Assembly (NCBI GenBank): GCA_015654925.1
Contig: JAATFX010000033.1
Coordinates: 117,364 to 181,363 of the forward strand
DNA: 64,000 nt
Origin: Enterobacterales bacterium
GTDB taxonomy: Bacteria; Pseudomonadota; Gammaproteobacteria; Enterobacterales; Enterobacteriaceae
Direction: 5' to 3'
How positions within the stretch are numbered: the stretch's first letter is position 1; every line of letters begins with the position of its first letter. The translations under genes and the position numbers were made by a program. This document shows positions 29,656 through 38,969 of this stretch, piece by piece. The notes below the pieces were generated by a model. It was not told the origin of the DNA, searched no databases, and saw only the letters and a list, made by a program, of their open reading frames with translations.

Positions 29656-32600
29656 CGGCCAAGCGCCACGACCTTGGCGGAGGGCCGTTTTTTCAGGTAG
29701 TTATTTACGTTGCCCCGGGCTAACTCATCCACGATAAATTTATTGTTTTCGATAGATCTGACCCTGAAAAATGAATTTCTCTCGAGTAATACCTCGCCTT
29801 CGGCCAGATGCCGGGTGTAGAGCATAATCGGGTGGCCCAGCTTTTTGATGCGCATCTCCAAAAGCACTCCGGCATGGTCTTTTGTAGCCGCTCGGGCAAA
29901 TCCCCCGGCAATCTGCCGATCCACGGAAGAGGACAAAAAGCCCGCGCCCGCCAGCACATCGTCGGCCTTGATGGCGGCTATCCGCCGTTTGCTTAGCGAA
30001 CAGCCCCGGTATACTACGCCCGGATAAGGGGGGATTTTGTTTAATGCGCTATCGAGCTCCGCCACCTGAGCTTTCATGGCATCCCTTATCCAGGAGGAAA
30101 TAAATCGATCCGGCATGCCTTTCTCAAGAAACTCATTTATTGCATCATTATTGTTACTGCCGTAAGCCGCAATGGTGGATATTTCCTCGCCGGTAAGGCT
30201 CGACTTCTCCATATTTTTGGTACAAATCACATAAAGCCTGGCCGTAGCCGGCGATAAATTTAGCGATTCTTGCAGCAAGTCAATTTTTGAATAGCGACTA
30301 AACCCTCCTCTTTTATGGCTATAAAAAATATCACCGACTTTTTTGAGCTTCTGGCCCCATAGACGGGGTAAGATCACCGATCTATGCGAGTAAAGGCTAT
30401 ATGAAACTCCCCCGGGATTGGCTTTGATTAAAAAATATTCATTATTATGCTTGATGTAATTTTTATGCGTATTTTTCTCTTGGTAAATAAATGGATTCTC
30501 CGGAACGAGGGACAAATTCGGCTCGATTTTCCTTGCGGGTATACCGCGGTGAGTGTCTCGTAATATATTAGCCAACGGCCCAAAGACGCTGCTGCAAGAG
30601 TTACCGTCAATACCTAAAGGGTGCCGTTTTTTCCGGCAAGAAAAAGCTTCATAAGCTAATTTTTTCTTGGCTGAAGTATGCTTACTCTCTGGTTGATAGA
30701 GATATATTTTATAATCTTTGTCATAAAAAACGGCAACTTGCTTTCCACCGCCAATATAATAATTGTTTATACCGGGCTTTTTGAAAATAGGGAAATATTC
30801 ATTGCCGATATTAATATAGGTTTTCCCGTTGACTGCAAATATAATCCCCCTGGCATTGTGATGATAAGGTACAATCTGATCGAGGGGTTTACCAAGAAGT
30901 TTAATTGCGCGTATTTTATTGAAAATCTGCGGGTGTATCCATTTATGCTGCCGGTTTTTAGCCAAATAACGGAACATATCCTGTTTGATTCCGCCTATTT
31001 TTGCAACATTATCCGGTCCCCTGTGCCAGGCACGGTTTCCTTTGGCTGCCATCGCTATTCTGACCTGGCTGGTCAAGCCGGTATCGCCTGTTTCAAAACC
31101 GGGGTTAAATGCCTCCCTCTTCGCCAAGGACACTTTATTGGACAGCACATCGGTCAATGCCATAATGGCAATGTTAATGCCATCATTGATAACATTCATT
31201 GCGCCTTGCCGACGCTCAGCCGCGTTATCACCCGTTAGCATTTGATCGATATCTACTCCTAAGGAAATCAGCGGCGTTACGGGGTTGGGTAAAATATTAT
31301 CTATCGCCGACAGATACCGGGCAGCCATATCCCTGCCGATTTCCGCATCGGATTTTATCAATACGTCAGCATCAAAATATGAGCGTTCCTCTTGCCTGAT
31401 CAGCAGGGCCTCGGGTAAGTTCCCGAGAACGGGTATTTTGCTGCGCCAAATTTTATCGGCGTACCGTTTAGCGAATTCATTGTCCGCAAAATGCGCCAGC
31501 CAGCTATCGACGCCATCATAGATGATCCCATCCTGCCGGTCGTACAGCGAAAAATGCGCGGCGATATGTTCGCGGCTGGCGTTATACCGGCAAAGGTTAA
31601 TTAGCCAATCGCGCATTGCTGAAATATTACTGAACGGCACTATTTTTTCGTTCCTCGGCAGATAAAGCAATATTTTTTTTGAAATCAGCGATTCCCAAAC
31701 AAGCGCATCCGTGGAGAGATATCCATTGATATCGAAAAAATAGATCATTGCGGCACTACTCTGCCTGCCAATCAAACCAAATTGATTCAAAAATATCTTT
31801 TCAGCGTTTTTTCTATGATTTCCCCCTAATTTAGATAACGCAAAAAATAGCGTATAAACATTTGATGCCTCCTGAATGCTTTTATCCTGCCAGTATTTAT
31901 CCAAGTGGTTAATAAATATATAGTAAAAATCCATATCCCATATAATTCTGGCAATAACCGAGGGTTTTATCGCTATTTGTTTCCGACTATTAAAATAAGG
32001 ATCGGTGAGCGCATTAGTGTTATAAATGCCGCACATTTGATCAACCACGTCGAGATTATCCTGCGCATCGGCCGGAAAATTTTTCAGCACATATTCCGTC
32101 AACATTCCCGATTCAATAAGCGTGGCGCGGTCATGGCGCCAACCGGTGAAAACATGGGCATCGCTAAAGGCGGAGCTAAACCGATTAAAAAAAGTATTAT
32201 CAGGATTTATATGTAATTGCGTTTTTGCTTTTATCGCCTTCTTCAGCTCATTTTTGGCAATAGTCAGCAACTGGGGATATTTTTTGCCGTTCTCGATATA
32301 TCTTTTGGCCATAAGAAAATTTTCAAATTTCTTGATGGCTCTTATGGAACGGCGGGAAGAGGGATAAGGTATTTTTTTAGACGGTGGCTTTATTTGCGCG
32401 GCGCCGGCCATGGGAAAGGCCGGGGAATGCCATGATGGCAAAGCCGGCATTCCGTTTTGCGCGTTTCCATGAATAGCGGTGATGACATGGTTGCCGGGGT
32501 TAAACCGGACGGTCCGGTTATTATCTCTGGGGAGCGTCTGGCGCGGCTCGACGGCGGCGCAAATATTGGAAACAAGAAGTAATGTCTGCAGCATCAATTG

Positions 32601-32759
32601 CGCCATTCCTTTTTTTGGCTCAGGGACCGGCGATTCAGCCAATTTTTTTAATAGTTTTTGCTGTTCATGCGAAGAAAGGCCATGCTTATTTTTCTGGTTG
32701 CAGTAATTTCCAATCTGACGCCGATAGCGCTCGTTAGCCGTCAAGCGGATTGAATTCAT
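29649..32759 (-). CDS. Large toxin-like protein with C-terminal ADP-ribosyltransferase domain
   Basis: The 1036-residue protein has no recognised domain for its first 880 residues or so. They are helical and basic, with a hydrophobic signal-like stretch at 52-70 (MAQLMLQTLLLVSNICAAV). The C-terminus carries an ADP-ribosyltransferase of the R-S-E type: VVYRG (Arg918), FLSSSV (Ser943-945) and the catalytic E-x-E, Glu987-Gly-Glu989. An E-x-E motif suggests transfer to arginine. The ATG at 32757-32759 follows AGGAGGA. A start at Met52 (32606) would give a conventional signal peptide. The gene is visibly more AT-rich than its neighbours, with many AAA and ATA codons, a sign of transfer. It resembles secreted effector toxins of insect- or plant-associated enterobacteria; the target is unknown. 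Confidence 0.75.
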   Translation of the reverse strand: MNSIRLTANERYRRQIGNYCNQKNKHGLSSHEQQKLLKKLAESPVPEPKKGMAQLMLQTLLLVSNICAAVEPRQTLPRDNNRTVRFNPGNHVITAIHGNAQNGMPALPSWHSPAFPMAGAAQIKPPSKKIPYPSSRRSIRAIKKFENFLMAKRYIENGKKYPQLLTIAKNELKKAIKAKTQLHINPDNTFFNRFSSAFSDAHVFTGWRHDRATLIESGMLTEYVLKNFPADAQDNLDVVDQMCGIYNTNALTDPYFNSRKQIAIKPSVIARIIWDMDFYYIFINHLDKYWQDKSIQEASNVYTLFFALSKLGGNHRKNAEKIFLNQFGLIGRQSSAAMIYFFDINGYLSTDALVWESLISKKILLYLPRNEKIVPFSNISAMRDWLINLCRYNASREHIAAHFSLYDRQDGIIYDGVDSWLAHFADNEFAKRYADKIWRSKIPVLGNLPEALLIRQEERSYFDADVLIKSDAEIGRDMAARYLSAIDNILPNPVTPLISLGVDIDQMLTGDNAAERRQGAMNVINDGINIAIMALTDVLSNKVSLAKREAFNPGFETGDTGLTSQVRIAMAAKGNRAWHRGPDNVAKIGGIKQDMFRYLAKNRQHKWIHPQIFNKIRAIKLLGKPLDQIVPYHHNARGIIFAVNGKTYINIGNEYFPIFKKPGINNYYIGGGKQVAVFYDKDYKIYLYQPESKHTSAKKKLAYEAFSCRKKRHPLGIDGNSCSSVFGPLANILRDTHRGIPARKIEPNLSLVPENPFIYQEKNTHKNYIKHNNEYFLIKANPGGVSYSLYSHRSVILPRLWGQKLKKVGDIFYSHKRGGFSRYSKIDLLQESLNLSPATARLYVICTKNMEKSSLTGEEISTIAAYGSNNNDAINEFLEKGMPDRFISSWIRDAMKAQVAELDSALNKIPPYPGVVYRGCSLSKRRIAAIKADDVLAGAGFLSSSVDRQIAGGFARAATKDHAGVLLEMRIKKLGHPIMLYTRHLAEGEVLLERNSFFRVRSIENNKFIVDELARGNVNNYLKKRPSAKVVALGRQ

Positions 32760-32951
32760 CGCCAGCGATCCTCCTGTTATTTATATTTTCCCTGTGTTAA
32801 ATGATAGCAAAGGACCTGCAAGAGGATGCATTATCGGAATGCTGCCGGAAAAGATGCGTCACCGGGCTCGACGCCCCGGGAACATGAAGTGCCCGGCCTA
32901 GCCTGGCCGCCATAGTTAAACCTGCACAACTCATAACTGAGGAAATAACTT

Positions 32952-33386
32952 ATGACTTCACAACATATTCCCGATCGCGAGCGGCGCGTCAGCCTTAAAT
33001 CGATTTCCACGGCGCTGCGCAAATTACATAAGGCTCTAATTGATTTGGAAACCCGGCGTTTTGGTCCGGTCGGCAGCCCGTTTGAACACTTACAATTGGT
33101 GAGCGCACACCCGCAATTCGCCTGGATACGGCTGCTGTCGGAAATTCTGGTCGAAATGGACGAACGGCTCGATGAGCCGGAGGAAATTGATGGCGCCGTC
33201 ATCCTGGCTTACAAAACGGTTATCGAACGGCTATTGGCCCTGGGGCCGGAGAATGATACCGAATTTGCCCGCAATTATGTGACCGCCCTGCAGGAATCCC
33301 CCGAGGTGGCCATGGCCCACGGCGCGCTGCGGCACCTGCTATTTTCGCAACCCGGCATATCCGGCGACGGTGGCCGGCCCGCCTGA
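32952..33386 (+). CDS. Conserved hypothetical protein
   Basis: The 144-residue soluble, helical, acidic protein has SLKSISTALRKLHKALIDLE near the start, then FAWIRLLSEILVEMDERLDEPE. I recall similar unannotated proteins in other proteobacteria but know no function. The ATG has GAGGAAAT 5 bases upstream, so translation is well supported. It is divergent from the ADP-ribosyltransferase gene with a 192-bp gap. An immunity role is possible from position only. Confidence 0.6.
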   Translation: MTSQHIPDRERRVSLKSISTALRKLHKALIDLETRRFGPVGSPFEHLQLVSAHPQFAWIRLLSEILVEMDERLDEPEEIDGAVILAYKTVIERLLALGPENDTEFARNYVTALQESPEVAMAHGALRHLLFSQPGISGDGGRPA

Positions 33387-33473
33387 TCCGCGCCGAAGGA
33401 CGGGCGATCAACATCAATGCGCGCGCCGGATATTGCCCGTGGCGTATTGGCGCGGGCTACCCCCGTTTCCGAT

Positions 33474-34340
33474 TCACACTGCGCTTGCCATCATCTTTAC
33501 AAAATTATCCCGCAGAACATCCTGGATCTCCGGGTTCCATGCAATCCCAATCAGCCAGCGGGTATATTCCCCCTCGACCGGCACCACATTCAGACCGGCA
33601 GGCAAAATATGGCTGACGCCGGCGGGCAACAATGCCACGCCGTTTCCGCCCGCCACTAATGCCAGTATGGTTTGAATATCATCGGCAGCAAACACCGACC
33701 TGGGGCTGAGTTTATTCTCTTTAAGAAAACAGGCCGTCTGCGTCGTCAGGCCATGCCCACGGTGCGGGGCGAGCTGCAGCAGTTGATGCGACTCAACTAC
33801 AGGCCGGATACTCGCTGGGCCTGCGCGCAGCCCGGCAGGGGTGACCAGGACCAGCCGCTCTTCCATCAGCACTTCGGCTTGCAGGGGGCCAGGCGCCGGC
33901 AGACGTATAAATCCGGCCTGAAGCTGCCCGTCCAGCAACAGCCGGCACTGCACGTCGGAAGGCATGTCGTTCAGCGATACCTCGACATCCTGAAACTGCT
34001 CACGAAAAGCGGTGACCTGCGCGGGAGCCAGCTGAAACGACGAGATGCCAAATCCCAGGGCAAGCTTACCCGCGCTCCCTTTTTGCATCCTGCCGACATA
34101 TCCCCGAAACTCATCATACTGCTTCAGCAATTCGCTGGCCCTGAAACAGAGTTGCTGGCCGGCGACGGTGAGTTTCGCGCCTTGGCGGCCACGCTGGAAA
34201 AGTGTCATTCCGGCCAGATGCTCCAGCGTCTGGATCTGCTTCGTCAGGGCAGGTTGCGTCAGGCACAGGATTTCCGCAGCGGAGCCATAATGCCCCTGCT
34301 GAGCCAGTGTAACAAACGCGCGCAACAGCTTTATATCCAT
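33474..34340 (-). CDS. LysR-family transcriptional regulator
   Basis: The 288-residue regulator has an N-terminal winged HTH (MDIKLLRAFVTLAQQGHYGSA, then LTQPALTKQIQTLE) and a periplasmic-binding-like effector domain. It is divergent from the nitrilase-family gene with a gap of 94 bp, the usual arrangement for a LysR regulator and its target. The effector is unknown; a nitrile, amide or amino-acid-derived compound is a guess from the neighbour. Confidence 0.9.
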   Translation of the reverse strand: MDIKLLRAFVTLAQQGHYGSAAEILCLTQPALTKQIQTLEHLAGMTLFQRGRQGAKLTVAGQQLCFRASELLKQYDEFRGYVGRMQKGSAGKLALGFGISSFQLAPAQVTAFREQFQDVEVSLNDMPSDVQCRLLLDGQLQAGFIRLPAPGPLQAEVLMEERLVLVTPAGLRAGPASIRPVVESHQLLQLAPHRGHGLTTQTACFLKENKLSPRSVFAADDIQTILALVAGGNGVALLPAGVSHILPAGLNVVPVEGEYTRWLIGIAWNPEIQDVLRDNFVKMMASAV

Positions 34341-34434
34341 TCCTGTGGGTTATCAAAATCTGAGAAATCGTGATTATACAGTCTCGCACCTGTCTGGTGA
34401 AATTGACACCGGTTTCCAGTTGAGGATAGCGGGT

Positions 34435-35421
34435 ATGAAACAGAGTCTTCGGGTTGCAACAGTCCAGTTTTGCCACCGGGCTAATGACAAGCACTATAAT
34501 CTTTCGGTCATGGAGGGGTTTATCCATCAGGCCGGCCGTCAGGGCACCAGGATACTGGCCTTCCCCGAAATGTGTATTACCGGCTACTGGCATGTGCCCG
34601 ACCTTACCGCTGAAGAAGTGGCCGCGCTGGCGGAACGGATTGACGGCAGCCCGTCCCTGGCACGAATCACTTTACTGGCAAAACAGTATGGGATGGCGAT
34701 AGGCGCGGGACTTATCGAGCAGGGAAACGACGGGTTTCTGTATAACGCTTATGCGGTATGCATGCCGGACGGCCATGTGCATGTACACCGCAAACTGCAT
34801 GCCTTCGAGCACCAGGACCTTGCCAGGGGGGACCGTTTTACCGTATTTGATACCCCTTGGGGTGTGCGGGTGGGGATTCTTATCTGCTGGGATAATAATT
34901 TGGTCGAGAACGTGCGCGCAACGGCGCTGCTTGGCGCTGATATCCTGGTGGCTCCGCATCAGACGGGCGGAACCCATTCCCGCAGCCCTTATGGAATGAA
35001 GCCCATTCCCGCAACGCTTTGGGAAAACAGGTATGACGATCCGCTTACCCTGGAAACGGCGTTTCGCGGCGATAGCGGGCGCGGCTGGCTGATGCGCTGG
35101 CTGCCCGCCAGGGCCCATGACAATGGTTTATTCGTCCTGTTCAGCAATGGCGTGGGACTGGATAACGGCGAGGTTCGCACGGGTGGCGCCATGATCCTCG
35201 ATCCCTATGGCCGCATCATTGAAGAAACCGGCTCTTTTGAAGATACGATGGTAAACGCCGATCTCGATTTGAACCTGCTTGCCATGTCTACCGGGAGAAG
35301 GTGGATACATGGCCGCCGGCCTGAGCTGTATGGCATTCTGAGTCAATCCCAGGGTTATGAACGCGATGCCCGCAGCGCCAGATTTTCTACGGATATCCCC
35401 AGCTTTGAAAAACGCAAATAG
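34435..35421 (+). CDS. Nitrilase-superfamily carbon-nitrogen hydrolase
   Basis: The 328-residue hydrolase has the full catalytic triad: Glu45 in AFPEMCITGY, Lys120 in VHRKLHAF and Cys151 in GILICWDNN. The C-terminal third has an unusual long insert (RSPYGMKPIPATLWENRYDD and following, about 178-215) compared with small amidases. I chose the ATG at 34435 because GAGGA stands 8 bases upstream and the beta strand LRVATVQF begins the fold at once; a 30-residue upstream extension reaches into the LysR promoter. The substrate cannot be read from the sequence (amidase, ureidopropionase-like and nitrilase all possible). Confidence 0.88.
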   Translation: MKQSLRVATVQFCHRANDKHYNLSVMEGFIHQAGRQGTRILAFPEMCITGYWHVPDLTAEEVAALAERIDGSPSLARITLLAKQYGMAIGAGLIEQGNDGFLYNAYAVCMPDGHVHVHRKLHAFEHQDLARGDRFTVFDTPWGVRVGILICWDNNLVENVRATALLGADILVAPHQTGGTHSRSPYGMKPIPATLWENRYDDPLTLETAFRGDSGRGWLMRWLPARAHDNGLFVLFSNGVGLDNGEVRTGGAMILDPYGRIIEETGSFEDTMVNADLDLNLLAMSTGRRWIHGRRPELYGILSQSQGYERDARSARFSTDIPSFEKRK

Positions 35422-35478
35422 CGCGGAGGCCGTTTGCCATCGCCCTAGGCAAGATTAAAGGAAGCAAAATCCGACCAC

Positions 35479-35512
35479 AAAAAAACGGCACGTCAAAGAC
35501 GTGCCGTTTTTT
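35479..35512. terminator. Terminator of proK, bidirectional
   Basis: AAAAAACGGCACGTC-AAA-GACGTGCCGTTTTTT is a strong stem with A and T runs on both sides. It lies 63 bp past the tRNA 3' end in its direction of transcription and also behind the nitrilase gene on the plus strand. Confidence 0.93.
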
Positions 35513-35574
35513 CTCTTACTGGCTTCGTCAGGCTGCCTGCGGACAGCTCTTTAAACCAAGCCTTGGGGGAATGT

Positions 35575-35651
35575 TGGTCGGTGAGAGAGGATTTGAACCT
35601 CCGACCCATACGTCCCGAACGTATTGCGCTACCAGGCTGCGCCACTCACCG
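35575..35651 (-). tRNA. proK: tRNA-Pro (anticodon CGG), proK
   Basis: The 77-base gene reads on the minus strand from CGGTGAGTGGCGCAGCC to the encoded ACCGACCA. The anticodon loop is TTCGGGA with anticodon CGG, and the T-loop is GGTTCAAATCC. The acceptor stem (CGGTGAG with CTCACCG) pairs fully. It differs at few positions from E. coli proK, and the neighbour eptB on the same strand matches the E. coli order. Confidence 0.97.
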
Positions 35652-35749
35652 AGTGCGGGCGCATCTTACTGCGGCCGTCTTTTTGCGTCAATCCCTTTTT
35701 CACGAAATTTTACCGGGTGCTGATAAAGCCACCGGTGGGATATGCCGGT

Positions 35750-37573
35750 TTATATCGCCGACGTTTTAACCGGTTTATTGCACCAATTATTGCCGGCCTT
35801 GATTCCGCCGTTCGGCGAGGTATACCCCAAACAGCCTAAGATGGAATCAAACAGCTCTTCATGGCGATGGGTCGCGCCGATACGCTGCTGCGCCTGCAAA
35901 CGGTCGAACGCGTCGCGGTGAACCGGGTCGGATAGAAACGAATCCGACGCCCATACCATCATCGGCACCCGGAACTGTTCAGGCGGCGCCATATCCCGCG
36001 GCGTGCCGTGCAAATGATAATTTTCATCAATGGACTCGCCGTGATCGGCGGCATAGAACACCAACGCCTTTTTACCCCTGACCTGGTCGATCACGCTATC
36101 AAGAAAACTATCGGTATACAGCACGCTGTTATCAAAGGCGTTAACCAGCTGCGCTTTGGTACAGGAGTGATCCACGCCGATACACTCCGGCTGGTAGCGG
36201 GCAAAATTGCGTGGGTAACGCTGCGAATAGAGATAATGGGACCCCTTGGTATGAAGGATCACCAAATGTTTGCCCTTCGGGTAGCGTTTGAGCGACTCTT
36301 TCATCTCGTCAACCAGCAGCATATCGTCGACGGATTTACCGTCGTTGCGTTTTTCGGCGGCGATCATCTCGCGAAATGAGAAATTATTGGTATCGGTATT
36401 GTTGTAGAACCACACTTCGCTTTGCATGGCGAACAGCTCGGAGGTAAACCCCAAAGAGCGCATGACCGCAAAAACGTTCTGCTCTTTGAGCGTACGCTGC
36501 TGGTTATCCGACGCCCCGCCTTCGCGCACGAACATACAGCGCAGGGATAGCTTGGTGGAGGTATCGCAAGATTGCCCGCGAAACGCCACTAAATTTTTCT
36601 CGCGGGACAGTTTGGGCGTCGTATCGCGGTTATAGCCCATCATCCCCATATGATCCCAGCGGGTGGTTTCGCCGATAACAAAAATCACATACGTATCGTC
36701 GATGCCGGCGGGCGGCACATAGGTAAATTTCTTGGCCGGATCGAGCAGCGAATCATTATCCTGGCTCTCATCGAAATGGGTATAAGCAAACAGTCCCAGG
36801 GCGGCCATCCAATTAACCGGCAGGTAGGAATGGGCGATAACCCCGCCGTAGCTCGGCAAATCGATATTGGTGATTTTTTCGCGCACGTTTTGCGCTTTGT
36901 CCTGATAGCGTACCGGCAGCCAGATCAGCGCCAAGATCACCAGCAGGCTTAACAATGGCTTAATCCGCTGGCCGGGGGTTTTTAATTGGTGGAACAGCGT
37001 GCCGCTGGTGTTGTTTTTCCAGATCAGGAACACGGGCAGCGCGCTGACCACCACCATCCACAAAAGAAAGTAGAACCCGACGACTTCCTTTGATAAATCA
37101 ATATCGGTGGTCATGACCGAGGCGATAATCCCATAGCCGATGACCACGTTAAAATATGTCATGTAATAACTGGCGGCAACCGAGATTAGCAACAATAATG
37201 TAGCCACGGTGCGGTAGAAGTAGCGTCCGCCCAGCGAGATCAGACGCAACAAAAAGAACGTCGACAGGACAGTGGCCATAATCTCGGTCATGGCAATCAC
37301 CATGTTGCCGGAGGTCGCGCTCGGATGGAGCAGATCGAAACGACGGATAAAAACCGAAAGGTTAAGAAACAAACCTATATAAATGGCGATTAGTATCGAT
37401 AGCTTCTGCTGTGACAGCTGTTTTGCTAAATTTATCAACGCAAGGTCTCGGCGAATCTGTGTATTTTTGGACGCTGTGAGGACAGATTGGCTATCTGAAG
37501 TCAGACCGCCACGGGTAGCCCGTGCCAACAACGAATGAATAAGCACATCATTAAGTATGAGTTTTTGACCCAT
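35750..37573 (-). CDS. eptB: EptB, Kdo/lipid A phosphoethanolamine transferase
   Basis: This inner-membrane sulfatase-fold enzyme adds phosphoethanolamine to the outer Kdo of lipopolysaccharide. About five N-terminal membrane spans come first, followed by a periplasmic domain with the catalytic threonine in [11 protein letters not shown] and metal-binding residues in YAADHGES. It follows E. coli EptB (563 residues) closely from IAIYIGLF to the conserved end. The annotated ATG adds about 44 residues that E. coli lacks and has only a weak ribosome-binding site. A start near 37440 (a TTG in the stretch coding LALINLAK) is a realistic alternative. Confidence 0.93.
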   Translation of the reverse strand: MGQKLILNDVLIHSLLARATRGGLTSDSQSVLTASKNTQIRRDLALINLAKQLSQQKLSILIAIYIGLFLNLSVFIRRFDLLHPSATSGNMVIAMTEIMATVLSTFFLLRLISLGGRYFYRTVATLLLLISVAASYYMTYFNVVIGYGIIASVMTTDIDLSKEVVGFYFLLWMVVVSALPVFLIWKNNTSGTLFHQLKTPGQRIKPLLSLLVILALIWLPVRYQDKAQNVREKITNIDLPSYGGVIAHSYLPVNWMAALGLFAYTHFDESQDNDSLLDPAKKFTYVPPAGIDDTYVIFVIGETTRWDHMGMMGYNRDTTPKLSREKNLVAFRGQSCDTSTKLSLRCMFVREGGASDNQQRTLKEQNVFAVMRSLGFTSELFAMQSEVWFYNNTDTNNFSFREMIAAEKRNDGKSVDDMLLVDEMKESLKRYPKGKHLVILHTKGSHYLYSQRYPRNFARYQPECIGVDHSCTKAQLVNAFDNSVLYTDSFLDSVIDQVRGKKALVFYAADHGESIDENYHLHGTPRDMAPPEQFRVPMMVWASDSFLSDPVHRDAFDRLQAQQRIGATHRHEELFDSILGCLGYTSPNGGIKAGNNWCNKPVKTSAI

Positions 37574-37631
37574 TTAATATTAAAAAGTTTTATTGGTAGG
37601 GTGATATAACGCTTTCGCAGTGAGATCGCCT

Positions 37632-37669
37632 AAAAAACAACCGCCGCAAGCGCAATGCCCACGGCGGTT
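37632..37669 (-). terminator. Terminator downstream of ohr
   Basis: On the minus strand AACCGCCG, a 19-base loop region and CGGCGGTT are followed by GTTTTTT, 62 bp past the ohr stop. Confidence 0.75.
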
Positions 37670-37730
37670 CCGATCCACGATTTTCCCGGACACGCTCCCC
37701 TTGGCAGCCCGCCCGCTTCAACCTGGTGAA

Positions 37731-38159
37731 CTAATTAATGACGTTGAGTTTAACATCAATGTTATTGCGGGTCGCGTTGGAATAAGGGCATACCACATGG
37801 GCTTTTTGCACCAACTCTTCCGCCACGCTGCGATCCAGTCCGGGCAAATGAATATCCAGCTGGGCCTCGATGGCAAATCCGGTCGGCACCGCGCCGATAC
37901 CGATCGTACCTTCAATAAAGGCGTCCGCCGGCAGTTTAACTTTTTCCTGCGCGGCCACGTGTTTTAATGCGCCCAGGAAACAGGCGGAATAACCGGCGGC
38001 GAACAGCTGTTCAGGGTTGGTGACTTCCCCGCCCGCGCCGCCCATTTCCTTCGGTACGCCGAGTTTGACATCCAGTACGCCGTCGGATGAAGTCGCTCGT
38101 CCATCACGTCCGCCGGTTGCCTTGGCCTTCGCACGATAAACCACTTTTTCAATAGACAT
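37731..38159 (-). CDS. ohr: Ohr, organic hydroperoxide reductase (OsmC family)
   Basis: The 142-residue thiol peroxidase has the two catalytic cysteines of Ohr, Cys60 ([10 protein letters not shown]) and Cys124 ([12 protein letters not shown]). It reduces organic peroxides with lipoyl electron donors. I chose the ATG at 38159 ([12 protein letters not shown]), which follows AAGGAAAC; an upstream in-frame ATG would read through a tandem repeat. The ohrR gene lies upstream on the same strand. A -10-like CTATACTTGA at 38269-38278 precedes it and is shared with ohrR. Confidence 0.95.
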   Translation of the reverse strand: MSIEKVVYRAKAKATGGRDGRATSSDGVLDVKLGVPKEMGGAGGEVTNPEQLFAAGYSACFLGALKHVAAQEKVKLPADAFIEGTIGIGAVPTGFAIEAQLDIHLPGLDRSVAEELVQKAHVVCPYSNATRNNIDVKLNVIN

Positions 38160-38172
38160 ATTATGTTTCCTT

Positions 38173-38196
38173 CTTACGTTATTGCTTACGTTATTG
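38173..38196. repeat. Two 12-bp tandem copies in the ohr leader
   Basis: CTTACGTTATTG occurs twice head to tail, directly upstream of the ohr ribosome-binding site. It may be neutral or may affect leader folding. Confidence 0.8.
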
Positions 38197-38268
38197 ATGT
38201 TACCCCCCGGCTTCGAGGGATGCATAACTCGCGATTAAATCGCTTGCAATATAAAGGCATGGATTAAA

Positions 38269-38278
38269 TCAAGTATAG
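38269..38278 (-). promoter_or_regulatory. Probable ohr promoter -10 element shared with ohrR
   Basis: The minus strand reads CTATACTTGA, the same ten bases as in the ohrR promoter at 38780-38789. The -35 at 17 bp is poor, as expected for a regulated promoter. The leader would be about 100 bases. Confidence 0.55.
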
Positions 38279-38314
38279 ACCACAGTCTTTACTTCGTCTT
38301 CGCCCCGCCCGCCG

Positions 38315-38776
38315 TTACCACTGCGCCAATTGAGCGCGCAGCGTTTGCAGTTGCCGCTTTATTTCGTCAAGCTTATCCGAACTGCAGGCGGTGGCGCACA
38401 GCACGTCGTCGGGGATGGTCCGCGCCGTCTCACGCAGCGCCCGCCCGCGCTCGGTCAGGCGGATAATGACCTGGCGCTCGTCCGCGGCTGAACGAAATCG
38501 CCCCAGCAGGCCGGCCGCTTCCAGACGCTTAAGCAGCGGGGTCAGCGTAGCGGAATCAAGAAACAGCCGCTCGCCGATTTCGGATACCATGACCTCGTCG
38601 CGCTCCCACAGCACCAGCATCACCAGATATTGGGGATAAGTGAGATTCAGCTTGGCCAACAGCTTGCGATACACTTTATTCAGCGCCAGGTTTGCCGAGT
38701 ACAGGGCAAAACAGAATTGCTGATCGAGGGATAAATGCGTGTCCATCGGCTTTTGATCGTTAGGTTTCGTCTTCAT
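38315..38776 (-). CDS. ohrR: OhrR, MarR-family organic-peroxide-sensing repressor
   Basis: The 153-residue winged-helix regulator has its reactive Cys22 in [11 protein letters not shown], the position used by OhrR proteins. The DNA-binding part holds [23 protein letters not shown] and the beta wing [11 protein letters not shown]. When Cys22 is oxidised, OhrR releases its operator and ohr is induced. Two more cysteines near 127-131 may form the disulfide partner. The ATG at 38776 lies 7 bases from the -10 element, so the message may be leaderless. Met11 is an alternative start. Confidence 0.92.
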   Translation of the reverse strand: MKTKPNDQKPMDTHLSLDQQFCFALYSANLALNKVYRKLLAKLNLTYPQYLVMLVLWERDEVMVSEIGERLFLDSATLTPLLKRLEAAGLLGRFRSAADERQVIIRLTERGRALRETARTIPDDVLCATACSSDKLDEIKRQLQTLRAQLAQW

Positions 38777-38782
38777 GATTCA

Positions 38783-38811
38783 AGTATAGATAGCGCGCTA
38801 TAGAATAGCAA
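38783..38811 (-). promoter_or_regulatory. ohrR promoter with palindromic operator in the spacer
   Basis: The minus strand has -35 TTGCTA, a 17-bp spacer and -10 TATACT. The spacer contains the perfect 12-bp palindrome ATAGCGCGCTAT (38790-38801), a candidate OhrR operator. The start point falls on the ohrR ATG. Confidence 0.75.
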
Positions 38812-38969
38812 GTGACTTTTTAATCCCACCTACCGCCAGTGCCATGCGTACAAAAGATGATCGTGCTTTTTTGCTACACATTATAATAGAAGTTAATACA
38901 ACGGGGTTTTACCAAAATGGTATTATTGGTAAACAAACTATTACCATCCTATCTGATGCGCATGTAAAT

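Noticed and set aside
29649..32759. The ADP-ribosyltransferase gene could be DraT, which inactivates nitrogenase Fe protein by ADP-ribosylating its arginine
   Set aside because: DraT is about 270-290 residues and sequence-distinct. This protein is 1036 residues with a toxin-type VYRG/SSS/ExE site, and no DraG is nearby. Proximity to anfH is not evidence.
35422..35574. Possible att site at the 3' end of proK
   Set aside because: The tRNA 3' end faces the accessory region, but I found no second copy of the tRNA end near dppA and no integrase gene.
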